Shown piece after piece: positions 1 to 5,475 of a stretch of DNA of 6,118 nt. The stretch is from Lachnospiraceae bacterium (GTDB lineage: Bacteria; Bacillota; Clostridia; Lachnospirales; Lachnospiraceae), in contig JAILJL010000069.1 in the NCBI GenBank assembly GCA_024694785.1, positions 1 to 6,118 of the forward strand, read 5' to 3'. The position numbers and the translations under genes are program-made. The notes under the pieces are model-generated. The model made no database searches and had not been told where the DNA came from. It saw only the letters and a list, made by a program, of their open reading frames with translations. Position 1 is the stretch's first letter. Each line of letters starts with the position of its first letter.

Positions 1-629
1 CCTGATACGGTAAGATTGGTTGGCTTTCCGAAGAAATCCTTTGAATAATCAACTTTGCCGTCTTCCGTACGAGGAATGTTCTCAAGATCCAATGTTGTTA
101 CCTGGAACATCTCGCCTGCACCTTCACAATCGGAACCCGTAATAAGCGGTGTGTTAACATATACAAAGTTACGCTCCTGGAAGAACTTGTGAATTGCAAA
201 GGCTGCCAGCGAACGCACTCTGAACGTAGCCTGAAACGCATTGGTTCTAGGCCTTAAATGAGATATCGTTCTTAAATACTCAAAGGTATGACGCTTTTTC
301 TGTAAAGGATAATCAGGTGTTGACGCACCTTCAATAACAATGCGCTTTGCCTGAATCTCAAAAGGCTGCTGTGCTTCCGGTGTCGGTACCAACTGACCTT
401 CAACAATTATTGCAGCACCTACGTTAAGCTTCTCTATATCCGCAAAGTTCTCCAAAGCATCGGAGTAAACTACCTGTAATGTCTCGAAATAACTGCCATC
501 GTTAACAACAATGAAACCAAAAGTCTTGGAGTTGCGCACAGAACGAACCCAGCCGCCAATAGTAAGATTATTGTCGATGTACTTTTCCCTTTCTTTAAAA
601 ATCTCGCGTATTGTAACTAACTGTTCCAT
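1..629 (-). CDS. asnS: Asparaginyl-tRNA synthetase (partial, N-terminal 209 codons; 3' end beyond left edge)
   Basis: Class II aminoacyl-tRNA synthetase that charges tRNA-Asn with asparagine in the cytoplasm. Only the first 209 residues are present, out of roughly 460 expected for the family. They begin [12 protein letters not shown]. Residues about 20-100 look like the OB-fold anticodon-binding domain ([16 protein letters not shown]). Next come the linker [17 protein letters not shown] (residues 114-130) and the start of the catalytic core with motif 1 and [19 protein letters not shown] (residues 160-178). The segment [12 protein letters not shown] at the edge is also typical of AsnRS. HLRPRTN and the absence of an aspartate-type core favour AsnRS over AspRS. 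The start is ATG at 629-627, preceded by AGGAGGG (643-637) with a 7-nt spacer. This ribosome binding site overlaps the stop codon of the upstream isomerase gene, with 12 nt between stop and start, so the two genes are very likely cotranscribed. No T-box is visible, so asparagine-responsive control is not evident. Confidence 0.95.
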   Translation of the reverse strand, partial: MEQLVTIREIFKEREKYIDNNLTIGGWVRSVRNSKTFGFIVVNDGSYFETLQVVYSDALENFADIEKLNVGAAIIVEGQLVPTPEAQQPFEIQAKRIVIEGASTPDYPLQKKRHTFEYLRTISHLRPRTNAFQATFRVRSLAAFAIHKFFQERNFVYVNTPLITGSDCEGAGEMFQVTTLDLENIPRTEDGKVDYSKDFFGKPTNLTVS

Positions 630-641
630 CTTTATGCCCTC

Positions 642-1769
642 CTATTCCGGAATATAGTTGATATTAATAACGCTTAAGAGATGTTCCAATACCTGATTGC
701 AAAGACATGATACTTTAAGCTCTGCCTCAGGGAAATCGTTATACAGCTCTTCTTCGCTGTTATATCCATAATATTGTATAAATGAATTCTTGTAAGAGCC
801 ATATGCCTCTTCATCAAGCTCTATGCCGTTAAGCTCGGCGTAATAAGCAAGGATCATCTGCTTCTTAAGGGATGTCCCTATCATCTCTTCGACACTTGCA
901 TAGAATTCTTCTTCTGTCTGACCGTAATAATTGCGGAGATATACATCAACGCTCATGCCGGCCTTATTAATAGCCACCTTAAGCTTTGCAAGATAAGTCA
1001 GTACTTTATAATCAAGCAGCTCCTCCGGTATCTCAACAGTTGAGATCTCCAGTGCTTTATTCATAAGGTTGTCAAATGCCGCATTTTCCTTCTCGCCATC
1101 TGCCTCTTCCGTAAGATTCTCTCTGAGAATGTCAAAAAACTCCTGCTTGCCGCCAATTGAGAAATTCTCCTGAACAAATTCATCCGTAACATCTTCGTAA
1201 GTAAAATAATACTCCTCGGATATTGCCTTAAGCGTAATGGTAAATACAGCATCCTTTCCGGCATATTCACTGTAATAATTATCCGGGAAGGTAACCTTAA
1301 CTTCCTTAGTCTCACCGACGTTCATTCCGAGAATACCCTCTTCAAATCCCGGAATCATTTCACCTGAACCAAGAGTAACGAAGCTGTCATCACTGGTACC
1401 GCCGTCGAATGCCTCGCCGGCTATTGTTCCGACATATGAAATATTAACAACATCGCCGTTTTCCGCAGTCATCTTATCTATATTCCTATACTGCGGATAA
1501 TCAAGAAGAATCTCATCAATCCTGCTTAACACCGATGCATCTGTAACTTCACTATAATTAAGCTCAAAAGTAATACCTTCAAGATCGCCGAGGGTAACAT
1601 ACTTCGAAAGATTGTAATCGGCAATCTCATATTCCTTAACACTTTCATCGAGAACCCACTCATCACTTAATACAGCAGTATTCTCCACTTCACCTCGCAT
1701 ATTATAAGTTGCTCCGAAAAGCGAAAGTCCAAAGACAAAAGTTATTAAAACTCCAATAATTCTTTTCAT
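642..1769 (-). CDS. Exported trigger-factor-like FKBP-type peptidyl-prolyl cis-trans isomerase
   Basis: Probable extracytoplasmic foldase of 375 residues. With the chosen start it opens MKRIIGVLITFVFGLSLFGA, a short basic head and hydrophobic segment that make a signal peptide or signal anchor. There is no cysteine lipobox, and the signal-peptidase site is unclear. Residues about 100-185 form an FKBP domain of trigger-factor type: GDVVNISYVG, then AFDGG, MIPGFEEGILGM and VGETKEVKVTFPDNY. The remainder, about 190-365, is acidic and helical like the trigger factor C-terminal chaperone arm. The ribosome-docking N-terminal domain of cytosolic trigger factor (GFRxGKxP signature) is absent, so this is not tig itself. 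ATG at 1769 is chosen because GAGGA sits 7 nt upstream and the signal sequence then lies at the N-terminus. In-frame ATGs at 1787 (weaker AAAGGA, closer spacing) and 1877 would bury it behind 6 or 36 extra residues. The gene is first in an apparent operon with asnS. The export inference is good; the client proteins are unknown. Confidence 0.85.
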   Translation of the reverse strand: MKRIIGVLITFVFGLSLFGATYNMRGEVENTAVLSDEWVLDESVKEYEIADYNLSKYVTLGDLEGITFELNYSEVTDASVLSRIDEILLDYPQYRNIDKMTAENGDVVNISYVGTIAGEAFDGGTSDDSFVTLGSGEMIPGFEEGILGMNVGETKEVKVTFPDNYYSEYAGKDAVFTITLKAISEEYYFTYEDVTDEFVQENFSIGGKQEFFDILRENLTEEADGEKENAAFDNLMNKALEISTVEIPEELLDYKVLTYLAKLKVAINKAGMSVDVYLRNYYGQTEEEFYASVEEMIGTSLKKQMILAYYAELNGIELDEEAYGSYKNSFIQYYGYNSEEELYNDFPEAELKVSCLCNQVLEHLLSVININYIPE

Positions 1770-1797
1770 CGAATAATCCTCACTCATTAATTCCTTT

Positions 1798-1850
1798 GGA
1801 CAGCCTGTCCCATATTTAAATAGGATACCATAGTTTATGGGAAAATTAAA
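1798..1850 (-). promoter_or_regulatory. Candidate promoter with dyads for the isomerase-asnS operon
   Basis: On the minus strand a weak -35 TTTAAT (1850-1845) lies 17 nt from a -10 TATCCT (1827-1822). The spacer next to the -10 contains the dyad CCATA-GTT-TATGG (1828-1840). The expected leader contains GGACAG-C-CTGTCC (1798-1810). The 1-nt centre makes the second dyad a protein site rather than an RNA hairpin, if it means anything. The promoter is inferred from hexamer matches and position only. Confidence 0.3.
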
Positions 1851-1884
1851 GCATTTCTTTGGTAATAAAAGTGCCATTTTTTCG

Positions 1885-1913
1885 TTGATTTTTATATACG
1901 TGAATGATAAAAT
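1885..1913 (+). promoter_or_regulatory. Sigma-A-type promoter of the 149-residue membrane protein gene
   Basis: TTGATT (1885-1890) and TAAAAT (1908-1913) are separated by exactly 17 nt. Each hexamer matches the TTGACA/TATAAT consensus at 5 of 6 positions. The predicted transcription start is near 1920, which gives a leader of about 33 nt. The ribosome binding site AAAGGGG (1935-1941) lies 11 nt before the ATG at 1953, slightly longer than usual. Confidence 0.65.
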
Positions 1914-1924
1914 AATTCACGTAT
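1896..1924. repeat. Perfect 10-bp inverted repeat around the -10 box, candidate operator
   Basis: ATACGTGAAT (1896-1905) and ATTCACGTAT (1915-1924) are exact reverse complements separated by 9 bp. The -10 hexamer TAAAAT lies in the spacer, and the right arm covers the predicted transcription start. Because transcription would begin inside the right arm, the repeat cannot form a hairpin in that mRNA, and no U-tract follows it. A DNA-level operator for a dimeric repressor is therefore the best reading. The cognate regulator cannot be named. Confidence 0.6.
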
Positions 1925-1952
1925 CGAACTTTTGAAAGGGGATAACCGATAG

Positions 1953-2402
1953 ATGAATACAGTAACAATAGTTCTTCTTGTCATTACAGGTATCCTTCTC
2001 GTAACGATGATTGCTCTTTACTTCATCGGTAAGAAGGCAGATAAGAAGAAAGCCGAACAGGATAAATTATTGGAGCAGTCCGCACAGACCGTGTCCTTGC
2101 TTATCATTGACAAGAAGAAAATGAAATTAAAAGACGCAGGACTTCCTGCCGCAGTACTTGCACAGACACCTTGGTATCTTCGCGGCACCAAGGCTCCTAT
2201 CGTTAAGGTTAAGATCGGTCCCAACATTATGACTCTTCTTTGTGCACCTGAGATTTATGATGATGTCCCGGTTAAGAAAGAAGTCAAGGCAATAATCAGC
2301 GGACTTTACCTCACTGCAATCAAAGGCACCTTCGGCAAGAAGGATAACACACCTAAGAAGCTTACACTTATGCAGAAGCTTCGCAAGAAAGCAAATATGT
2401 AA
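1953..2402 (+). CDS. Uncharacterised small single-pass membrane protein, lysine-rich
   Basis: The protein has 149 residues and no function I can assign. Residues 4-25 form one hydrophobic transmembrane helix, followed at once by GKKADKKK. By the positive-inside rule this places the C-terminal part in the cytoplasm, with the N-terminus outside. Residues about 45-125 look like a compact folded domain: TVSLLIIDKKKMKLKDAGLP, a PWYLRGTKAPIVKVKIGP segment, MTLLCAPEIYDDVPVKKEVKA and an IISGLYLTAIKG strand. The tail (129-149) is again basic. I recall similar proteins annotated as hypothetical in Lachnospiraceae, from memory only. The gene stands alone, with its own promoter, a striking operator-like repeat and its own terminator, so it is a single-gene unit and probably regulated. 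Codon use resembles its neighbours, giving no sign of transfer. The ATG at 1953 with AAAGGGG upstream is the only sensible start. Confidence 0.85.
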   Translation: MNTVTIVLLVITGILLVTMIALYFIGKKADKKKAEQDKLLEQSAQTVSLLIIDKKKMKLKDAGLPAAVLAQTPWYLRGTKAPIVKVKIGPNIMTLLCAPEIYDDVPVKKEVKAIISGLYLTAIKGTFGKKDNTPKKLTLMQKLRKKANM

Positions 2403-2423
2403 TTAAATACTTATTAAATTAGT

Positions 2424-2451
2424 AAAGCAGGTCTTACGCGACCTGCTTTTT
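2424..2451 (+). terminator. Rho-independent terminator between convergent genes
   Basis: AAAGCAGGTC (2424-2433) pairs perfectly with GACCTGCTTT (2440-2449) around a 6-nt TTACGC loop. The plus strand runs into TTTTT at 2447-2451. It lies 22 nt after the stop codon of the membrane protein gene. It also lies directly beyond the stop of the ywiB-like gene on the other strand, where the stem is followed only by TTTACTAATTT. It should work well rightward and perhaps less well leftward. Confidence 0.9.
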
Positions 2452-2901
2452 CTATTCGTATTTCCTTTTTATATTAATGTCGAGCCTGCAATCCGAGACC
2501 TTATTATAATTAATGCTCATCTCATATTCTATATGTGCATTAATCTCTTCCTCTTCTTCGCTTACCATAAGCTCGGTTGTCTTTAATCCCATCATTAATT
2601 CACCATGCGGTGTGTTATAAGGAGCAAAGTTCTCATTCCCCGGTTCAAAAGCAAGTGTGCTTTTGACCGAACCGGTTTTATTTAATTCAATCCTGTTTGA
2701 ACTTATCTTAAGAAGATTCTTATTAATATCATCTTCCCCGATTTCATCATACGTAACATAATGAATGCGATCCCCCATGTAATGAGTTCCCATATTCACC
2801 ATTTCGATAACGTCTTCATCATCGGTAGGACCATATTCACCCATAATGGTATGTATGGCTTTAATACTTACGAATACGTCTTCTCTTATTCCGCTTTCCA
2901 T
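2452..2901 (-). CDS. DUF1934 / YwiB-family beta-barrel protein of unknown function
   Basis: Cytoplasmic protein of 149 residues resembling Bacillus YwiB (DUF1934, predicted calycin-like beta-barrel, about 140 residues), so it is full length. The recognisable parts are the C-terminal strands: TPHGELMMGLKTTELMV (97-113), an acidic turn EEEEE (115-119), then IEYEMSINYN (124-133) and CRLDINIK (138-145). The order GEL, KTTEL, acidic turn, I-Y-M matches the family pattern. It lacks a signal peptide and membrane segments. It is last in the ispE operon. Its ATG (2901-2899) directly follows the TAG of murI (2904-2902) with no gap. The ribosome binding site GAGGAA lies in the final murI codons, so translation is probably coupled to murI. 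The biochemical role is unknown. The family call rests on my memory of YwiB and is fairly secure. Confidence 0.8.
   Translation of the reverse strand: MESGIREDVFVSIKAIHTIMGEYGPTDDEDVIEMVNMGTHYMGDRIHYVTYDEIGEDDINKNLLKISSNRIELNKTGSVKSTLAFEPGNENFAPYNTPHGELMMGLKTTELMVSEEEEEINAHIEYEMSINYNKVSDCRLDINIKRKYE
2640..2675 (-). other. Intragenic imperfect inverted repeat within the ywiB-like gene
   Basis: CAAAAGC (2646-2652) and GCTTTTG (2659-2665) pair around a 6-nt loop. The stem can extend in two alternative ways: CGGT (2641-2644) with ACCG (2666-2669) after a one-base bulge, or CCGGTTC (2640-2646) with GAACCGG (2669-2675). It lies over codons 76-88 of the ywiB-like gene. No U-tract follows on the minus strand, so it is not an intrinsic terminator. 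Confidence 0.4.
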
Positions 2902-3729
2902 CTAATATTCCTCAATAGATACCGTTCTGGTTGTATCCACGTCGTACGGCAGAATTGAATTGGCAAAAGACATGAATCTCTCCGCAGCATCGGATACGTA
3001 GAACTCATGAGGCGTCTTCTTACCGGTACCGGGATTCTCAATACCTTTTTCTTTTAAAAGCTCTTTTAACTTGGCTGCCGTCTCATATGCGGGATTCACA
3101 AGCGTAACTTCCTCACCCATCACCTCTCCTATAAGATTCTTAAGTAAAGGATAATGAGTACATCCCAATATAAGCGTATCGATTCCGGTATCCTGAAGGG
3201 GTGCCAGGTATCTGTTGGCCACTTCAAAGGTAACCGCATCGTTAACCCATCCCTCCTCAACAAGAGGAACGAAAAGCGGACATGGTGTACCGAAAACAAG
3301 TGCGTCTTCGTTATATTCTTTAATATATTTACTGTATAATTTACTTTCGATAGTCGCCACGGTACCGATAACACCTATCTTACCGTTCTTTGTTATGGAT
3401 GCTGCCACTTCCGCACCCGGCTTAACCACGCCTATTATCGGGATATCGAGCTCGGCCTTGACTTCCTCAAGTGCATATGCTGAAGCTGTATTGCAGGCCA
3501 CAACTATTGCCTTAACCTTCTTAGTCTTAAGGAAATTGATAATCTGCCTTGTATATCTTATTATTGTAGACTTTGATTTGCTGCCGTAAGGAACTCTTGC
3601 GGTATCACCAAAATATACTATCTGTTCGTCAGGCATCTGTCGCATAATCTCACGTGCTACCGTAAGACCGCCGACACCCGAATCAAATACACCTATCGGA
3701 GCTTTACATTTATTGATGTCTTTGCTCAT
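2902..3729 (-). CDS. murI: Glutamate racemase
   Basis: Interconverts L- and D-glutamate in the cytoplasm, supplying D-Glu for the peptidoglycan stem peptide (used by MurD). At 275 residues it has normal family length. It carries the N-terminal PIGVFDSGVGGLTV signature with Asp16-Ser17, then the YFGDTARVPYGSKS substrate loop (39-52). The two catalytic cysteines sit in the expected motifs: Cys79 in VVACNTASA and Cys190 in LGCTHYPLL with His192. Asn80 and Thr81 follow the first cysteine as in active enzymes, so nothing essential appears missing. The start is ATG at 3729 with AGGAAGGA about 5 nt upstream, overlapping the stop codon region of the gntR gene. The gene lies 11 nt after that regulator and abuts the ywiB-like gene with no gap. 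Its place downstream of ispE groups two cell-wall precursor enzymes. A RacE/MurI naming ambiguity exists in Firmicutes, but the activity assignment is firm. Confidence 0.96.
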   Translation of the reverse strand: MSKDINKCKAPIGVFDSGVGGLTVAREIMRQMPDEQIVYFGDTARVPYGSKSKSTIIRYTRQIINFLKTKKVKAIVVACNTASAYALEEVKAELDIPIIGVVKPGAEVAASITKNGKIGVIGTVATIESKLYSKYIKEYNEDALVFGTPCPLFVPLVEEGWVNDAVTFEVANRYLAPLQDTGIDTLILGCTHYPLLKNLIGEVMGEEVTLVNPAYETAAKLKELLKEKGIENPGTGKKTPHEFYVSDAAERFMSFANSILPYDVDTTRTVSIEEY

Positions 3730-3740
3730 ATTATTCCTTC

Positions 3741-4412
3741 CTAATTGCCGGACTTAATAACATCCTTTATAAGCTTCTTCTGATTCTCGAGATGATTATT
3801 CAAAGCTGCCATACATTCATCATAATCCCCATGCTCGATTGCGTCAACTATAGCTTTATGCTCTTTTACCAAAGCTTCTATACTTCCGGTATGAAGAATA
3901 TATGCCCATCTGTAACGGGATAACTGTTCGGATATCTCTGCCATAATCGATGCCAGTCTTGTATTTCCCGTTGCCTGGTAGATTACCATATGAAACTCTG
4001 CATCCTTCTGCTGAATCTTATCATCATCCCCATCTGCTATGGCTTTCTCGAATACTTTTGCAGCATAACGAAGTTCAGCTATCTGCTCCGGGGACATATT
4101 ACCGCATACATACTTGATTGTGAGACAATCCAGTGCATGACGGACTTCGTATACATCATCCATATCCTTCTCCGTCATCTTGGCAACCATTGCACCGTGG
4201 CGCGGAATTGTTATTGCGAGTCCGTCCTTTTCAAGAAGACGAATCGCTTCTCTTATAGGTGTTCTCGATACACCGAGCTTACTTGCAAGCTTCATTTCCA
4301 TGAGGCGCTCGCCCGGCTTAAGATCGCCTTTTAATATTGCATTACGTAACGTCTGATACACCACATCTCTAAGCGGTAAATAATCGTTTGTTATCAATTC
4401 CAAATTAGCCAT
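3741..4412 (-). CDS. GntR-family transcriptional regulator, FCD (FadR-like) subfamily
   Basis: DNA-binding regulator of 223 residues with a metabolite-sensing domain. Residues about 10-78 are the winged helix-turn-helix: LRDVVYQTLRNAILKGDLKPG, then the recognition region LGVSRTPIREAIRLLEKDGL (46-65) and the wing PRHGAMVA. Residues about 84-215 are the all-helical FCD domain. Its metal-binding set looks intact: Asp137 and His141 in DAEFH, His185 in EHKAIVDAI and His207 in NNHLEN. The 22-residue spacing of the last two is as I recall for metal-binding FCD proteins. The ligand is probably a small carboxylate, but its identity cannot be read from sequence. ATG at 4412 is chosen because AGGGG lies 7 nt upstream. 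A TTG at 4445 inside ispE would add 11 residues without a ribosome binding site. It sits between ispE and murI with 10- and 11-nt gaps, so it is cotranscribed with them and may regulate this operon or act elsewhere. Confidence 0.9.
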   Translation of the reverse strand: MANLELITNDYLPLRDVVYQTLRNAILKGDLKPGERLMEMKLASKLGVSRTPIREAIRLLEKDGLAITIPRHGAMVAKMTEKDMDDVYEVRHALDCLTIKYVCGNMSPEQIAELRYAAKVFEKAIADGDDDKIQQKDAEFHMVIYQATGNTRLASIMAEISEQLSRYRWAYILHTGSIEALVKEHKAIVDAIEHGDYDECMAALNNHLENQKKLIKDVIKSGN

Positions 4413-4422
4413 TTTTCTTCCC

Positions 4423-5298
4423 CTAAATCTTATTATATAATTCAACCACCGCGGTTTTCTCTATATTATCCATTCCGTCAAATTCCATTATCGCGCGATT
4501 TGCGGTGTCTTTATCTTCAAATATTCCGAATACCGTCGGTCCGCTTCCGCTCATAAGCGCTTTTATCGAACCATTCTCTTCAAGAATCCGCTTAATCTCC
4601 GCTATAAAAGGATGCTGCTTTATTGTCACGCTTTCAAGAGAATTCCGAAGCTTAGCACACATCTTTATAAGATTACCTTCTTCTATTGCCTCTTTTATAG
4701 CATCAATATCCGGATGAACCTTATCGTCATCCGGTATACTGTCATAGGCCTCGTATACCGCTTTAGTCGATACCGAAAAAGCAGGCTTTACTACTGCCAC
4801 GAAGCATTCCGGTGCTGCTTTAAGCGGTGTAAGTACTTCTCCTATACCCTCAGAAAGCACGGTTCCTCCCATTATGCAATACGGTACATCCGCCCCAAGC
4901 TTAAGACCTATGCGACACAATTCTCTATCATCAAGCTTAAGGTCAAAAAGCTTATTCATTCCGCGTAACGCAGCCGCTGCATCCGCAGAGCCCCCGGCCA
5001 TTCCGGCTGCAACGGGAATCGCTTTTTTCAGTTCGACACATACTCCCTTAGTAATCTTATACTCGTTCTTCATAAGCTTAATCGCTTTGACTGCGATGTT
5101 ATTATCGTCAGCCGGAAGATCTTTGAGATTACATTTCATTGTAACCATATCTTTATCCATCGAAGTCATAACCATACGATCCTTAAGATTGATCGATTGC
5201 ATTATCATTCTGACTTCATGGTAACCGTCTTCTCTTCTTCCTACTATATCAAGTCCCAGATTAATCTTGGCAAACGGTTTTAAGACTATTCTATCCAT
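4423..5298 (-). CDS. ispE: 4-diphosphocytidyl-2-C-methyl-D-erythritol kinase
   Basis: ATP-dependent GHMP-family kinase of the MEP (non-mevalonate) isoprenoid pathway. It phosphorylates CDP-ME to CDP-ME-2-phosphate in the cytoplasm. At 291 residues it has normal length. Visible motifs are the N-terminal LKPFAKINLGLDI with Lys11, DGYHEV (24-29), the glycine-rich ATP loop PVAAGMAGGSADAAAAL (95-111), the GADVPYC motif with the presumed catalytic Asp137, and the C-terminal GHMP motif MSGSGPTVFG (249-258). The start is ATG at 5298 with GGAG 7 nt upstream. It is the first gene of the four-gene leftward operon and has its own promoter upstream. Its TAG stop overlaps the gntR ribosome binding site. 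The product leads to IPP/DMAPP and so to undecaprenyl carriers for wall synthesis, which fits the presence of murI in the same operon. Confidence 0.97.
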   Translation of the reverse strand: MDRIVLKPFAKINLGLDIVGRREDGYHEVRMIMQSINLKDRMVMTSMDKDMVTMKCNLKDLPADDNNIAVKAIKLMKNEYKITKGVCVELKKAIPVAAGMAGGSADAAAALRGMNKLFDLKLDDRELCRIGLKLGADVPYCIMGGTVLSEGIGEVLTPLKAAPECFVAVVKPAFSVSTKAVYEAYDSIPDDDKVHPDIDAIKEAIEEGNLIKMCAKLRNSLESVTIKQHPFIAEIKRILEENGSIKALMSGSGPTVFGIFEDKDTANRAIMEFDGMDNIEKTAVVELYNKI

Positions 5299-5339
5299 AC
5301 TGTCACTCCGATTATCATCCGGTAAGAATGTATTATTTT

Positions 5340-5352
5340 GTATTTTGCATAC
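5340..5352. promoter_or_regulatory. Candidate operator GTAT-N5-ATAC at the ispE operon start site
   Basis: GTAT (5340-5343) and ATAC (5349-5352) form a short dyad just downstream of TATAAT on the minus strand, over the expected transcription start. A second TGTAT lies exactly 10 bp away (5329-5333), and another ATAC at 5357-5360. Short GT...AC dyads are typical of GntR-family operators, so autoregulation by the operon's own regulator is possible. This is inference in an A/T-rich region where such matches occur by chance. Confidence 0.25.
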
Positions 5353-5353
5353 T

Positions 5354-5387
5354 ATTATACTTTAGATAAAGAGCTCGTTTTTGTCAA
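5354..5387 (-). promoter_or_regulatory. Sigma-A promoter of the ispE-gntR-murI-ywiB operon
   Basis: The minus strand carries a consensus -35 TTGACA (5387-5382) preceded by an A/T-rich stretch. Seventeen nt downstream is TAAAGT (5364-5359, 4 of 6). A perfect TATAAT (5359-5354) follows 22 nt from the -35, too far for an ideal pair. Either hexamer could act as the -10, giving starts near 5352 or 5347 and a leader of about 50 nt before ispE. No riboswitch-like fold is evident in that short leader. Confidence 0.65.
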
Positions 5388-5411
5388 GACTTTAAAAAAA
5401 ATCTGAATTTC

Positions 5412-5440
5412 TTGACTATTTTTTATAAATATGCTAATTT
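5412..5440 (+). promoter_or_regulatory. Candidate sigma-A promoter upstream of the 190-residue protein gene
   Basis: TTGACT (5412-5417) is followed after 17 nt by TAATTT (5435-5440), a poor -10 rescued by an upstream TG in TGCTAATTT (extended -10). A second weak pair is TTTAAA (5440-5445) and TACAAT (5463-5468), also with 17 nt between. Either would give a plausible leader for the gene at 5515. Confidence 0.45.
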
Positions 5441-5461
5441 TTAAACTGAAAGTGTCGATAT
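5435..5461 (+). promoter_or_regulatory. Candidate sigma-28 (SigD/FliA) promoter
   Basis: TAATTTTT (5435-5442), an 11-nt spacer and GTCGATAT (5454-5461) resemble the motility sigma factor consensus TAAAGTTT-N11-GCCGATAA, or TAAA-N15-GCCGATAT in Bacillus. The -10 matches the Bacillus form at 7 of 8 positions and the -35 matches at 6 of 8. The spacing is exact. The predicted start is near 5468, with a leader of about 47 nt before the ATG at 5515. It overlaps the sigma-A-like -10. This is suggestive only. Confidence 0.4.
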
Positions 5462-5475
5462 ATACAATGACACTT
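5450..5475. repeat. Inverted repeat AAGTGTC-N12-GACACTT, candidate operator
   Basis: Perfect 7-bp arms at 5450-5456 and 5469-5475 flank GATATATACAAT, which holds most of the candidate sigma-28 -10 and the alternative TACAAT. The arrangement mirrors the repeat at 1896-1924, with arms bracketing a -10 element, but the arm sequences differ. An operator is inferred. Confidence 0.4.

Noticed and set aside
642..1769. Naming the isomerase tig (cytosolic trigger factor)
   Set aside because: The ribosome-binding N-terminal domain is missing and a signal sequence replaces it.
1896..1924. The perfect inverted repeat as an intrinsic terminator or an invertible switch
   Set aside because: No U-tract follows either arm, and a 9-bp spacer is too short for site-specific inversion. 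An operator fits better.
1770..1952. T-box leader for the operon containing asnS
   Set aside because: No TGGNACCGCG-like T-box or antiterminator stem is seen in the minus-strand leader, and the leader after the predicted start is too short.
3215..3589. Plus-strand open frame of 124 codons opposite murI
   Set aside because: It lies wholly antisense to the clear murI gene, has no ribosome binding site or domain, and has low-complexity composition typical of a shadow frame.
3990..4334. Plus-strand open frame of 114 codons opposite the GntR gene
   Set aside because: A shadow of an intact regulator gene, with no translation signal and no family resemblance.
4874..5224. Plus-strand open frame of 116 codons opposite ispE
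   Set aside because: It is antisense to conserved IspE motifs, its product is serine/leucine-rich without recognisable features, and it has no promoter or ribosome binding site.
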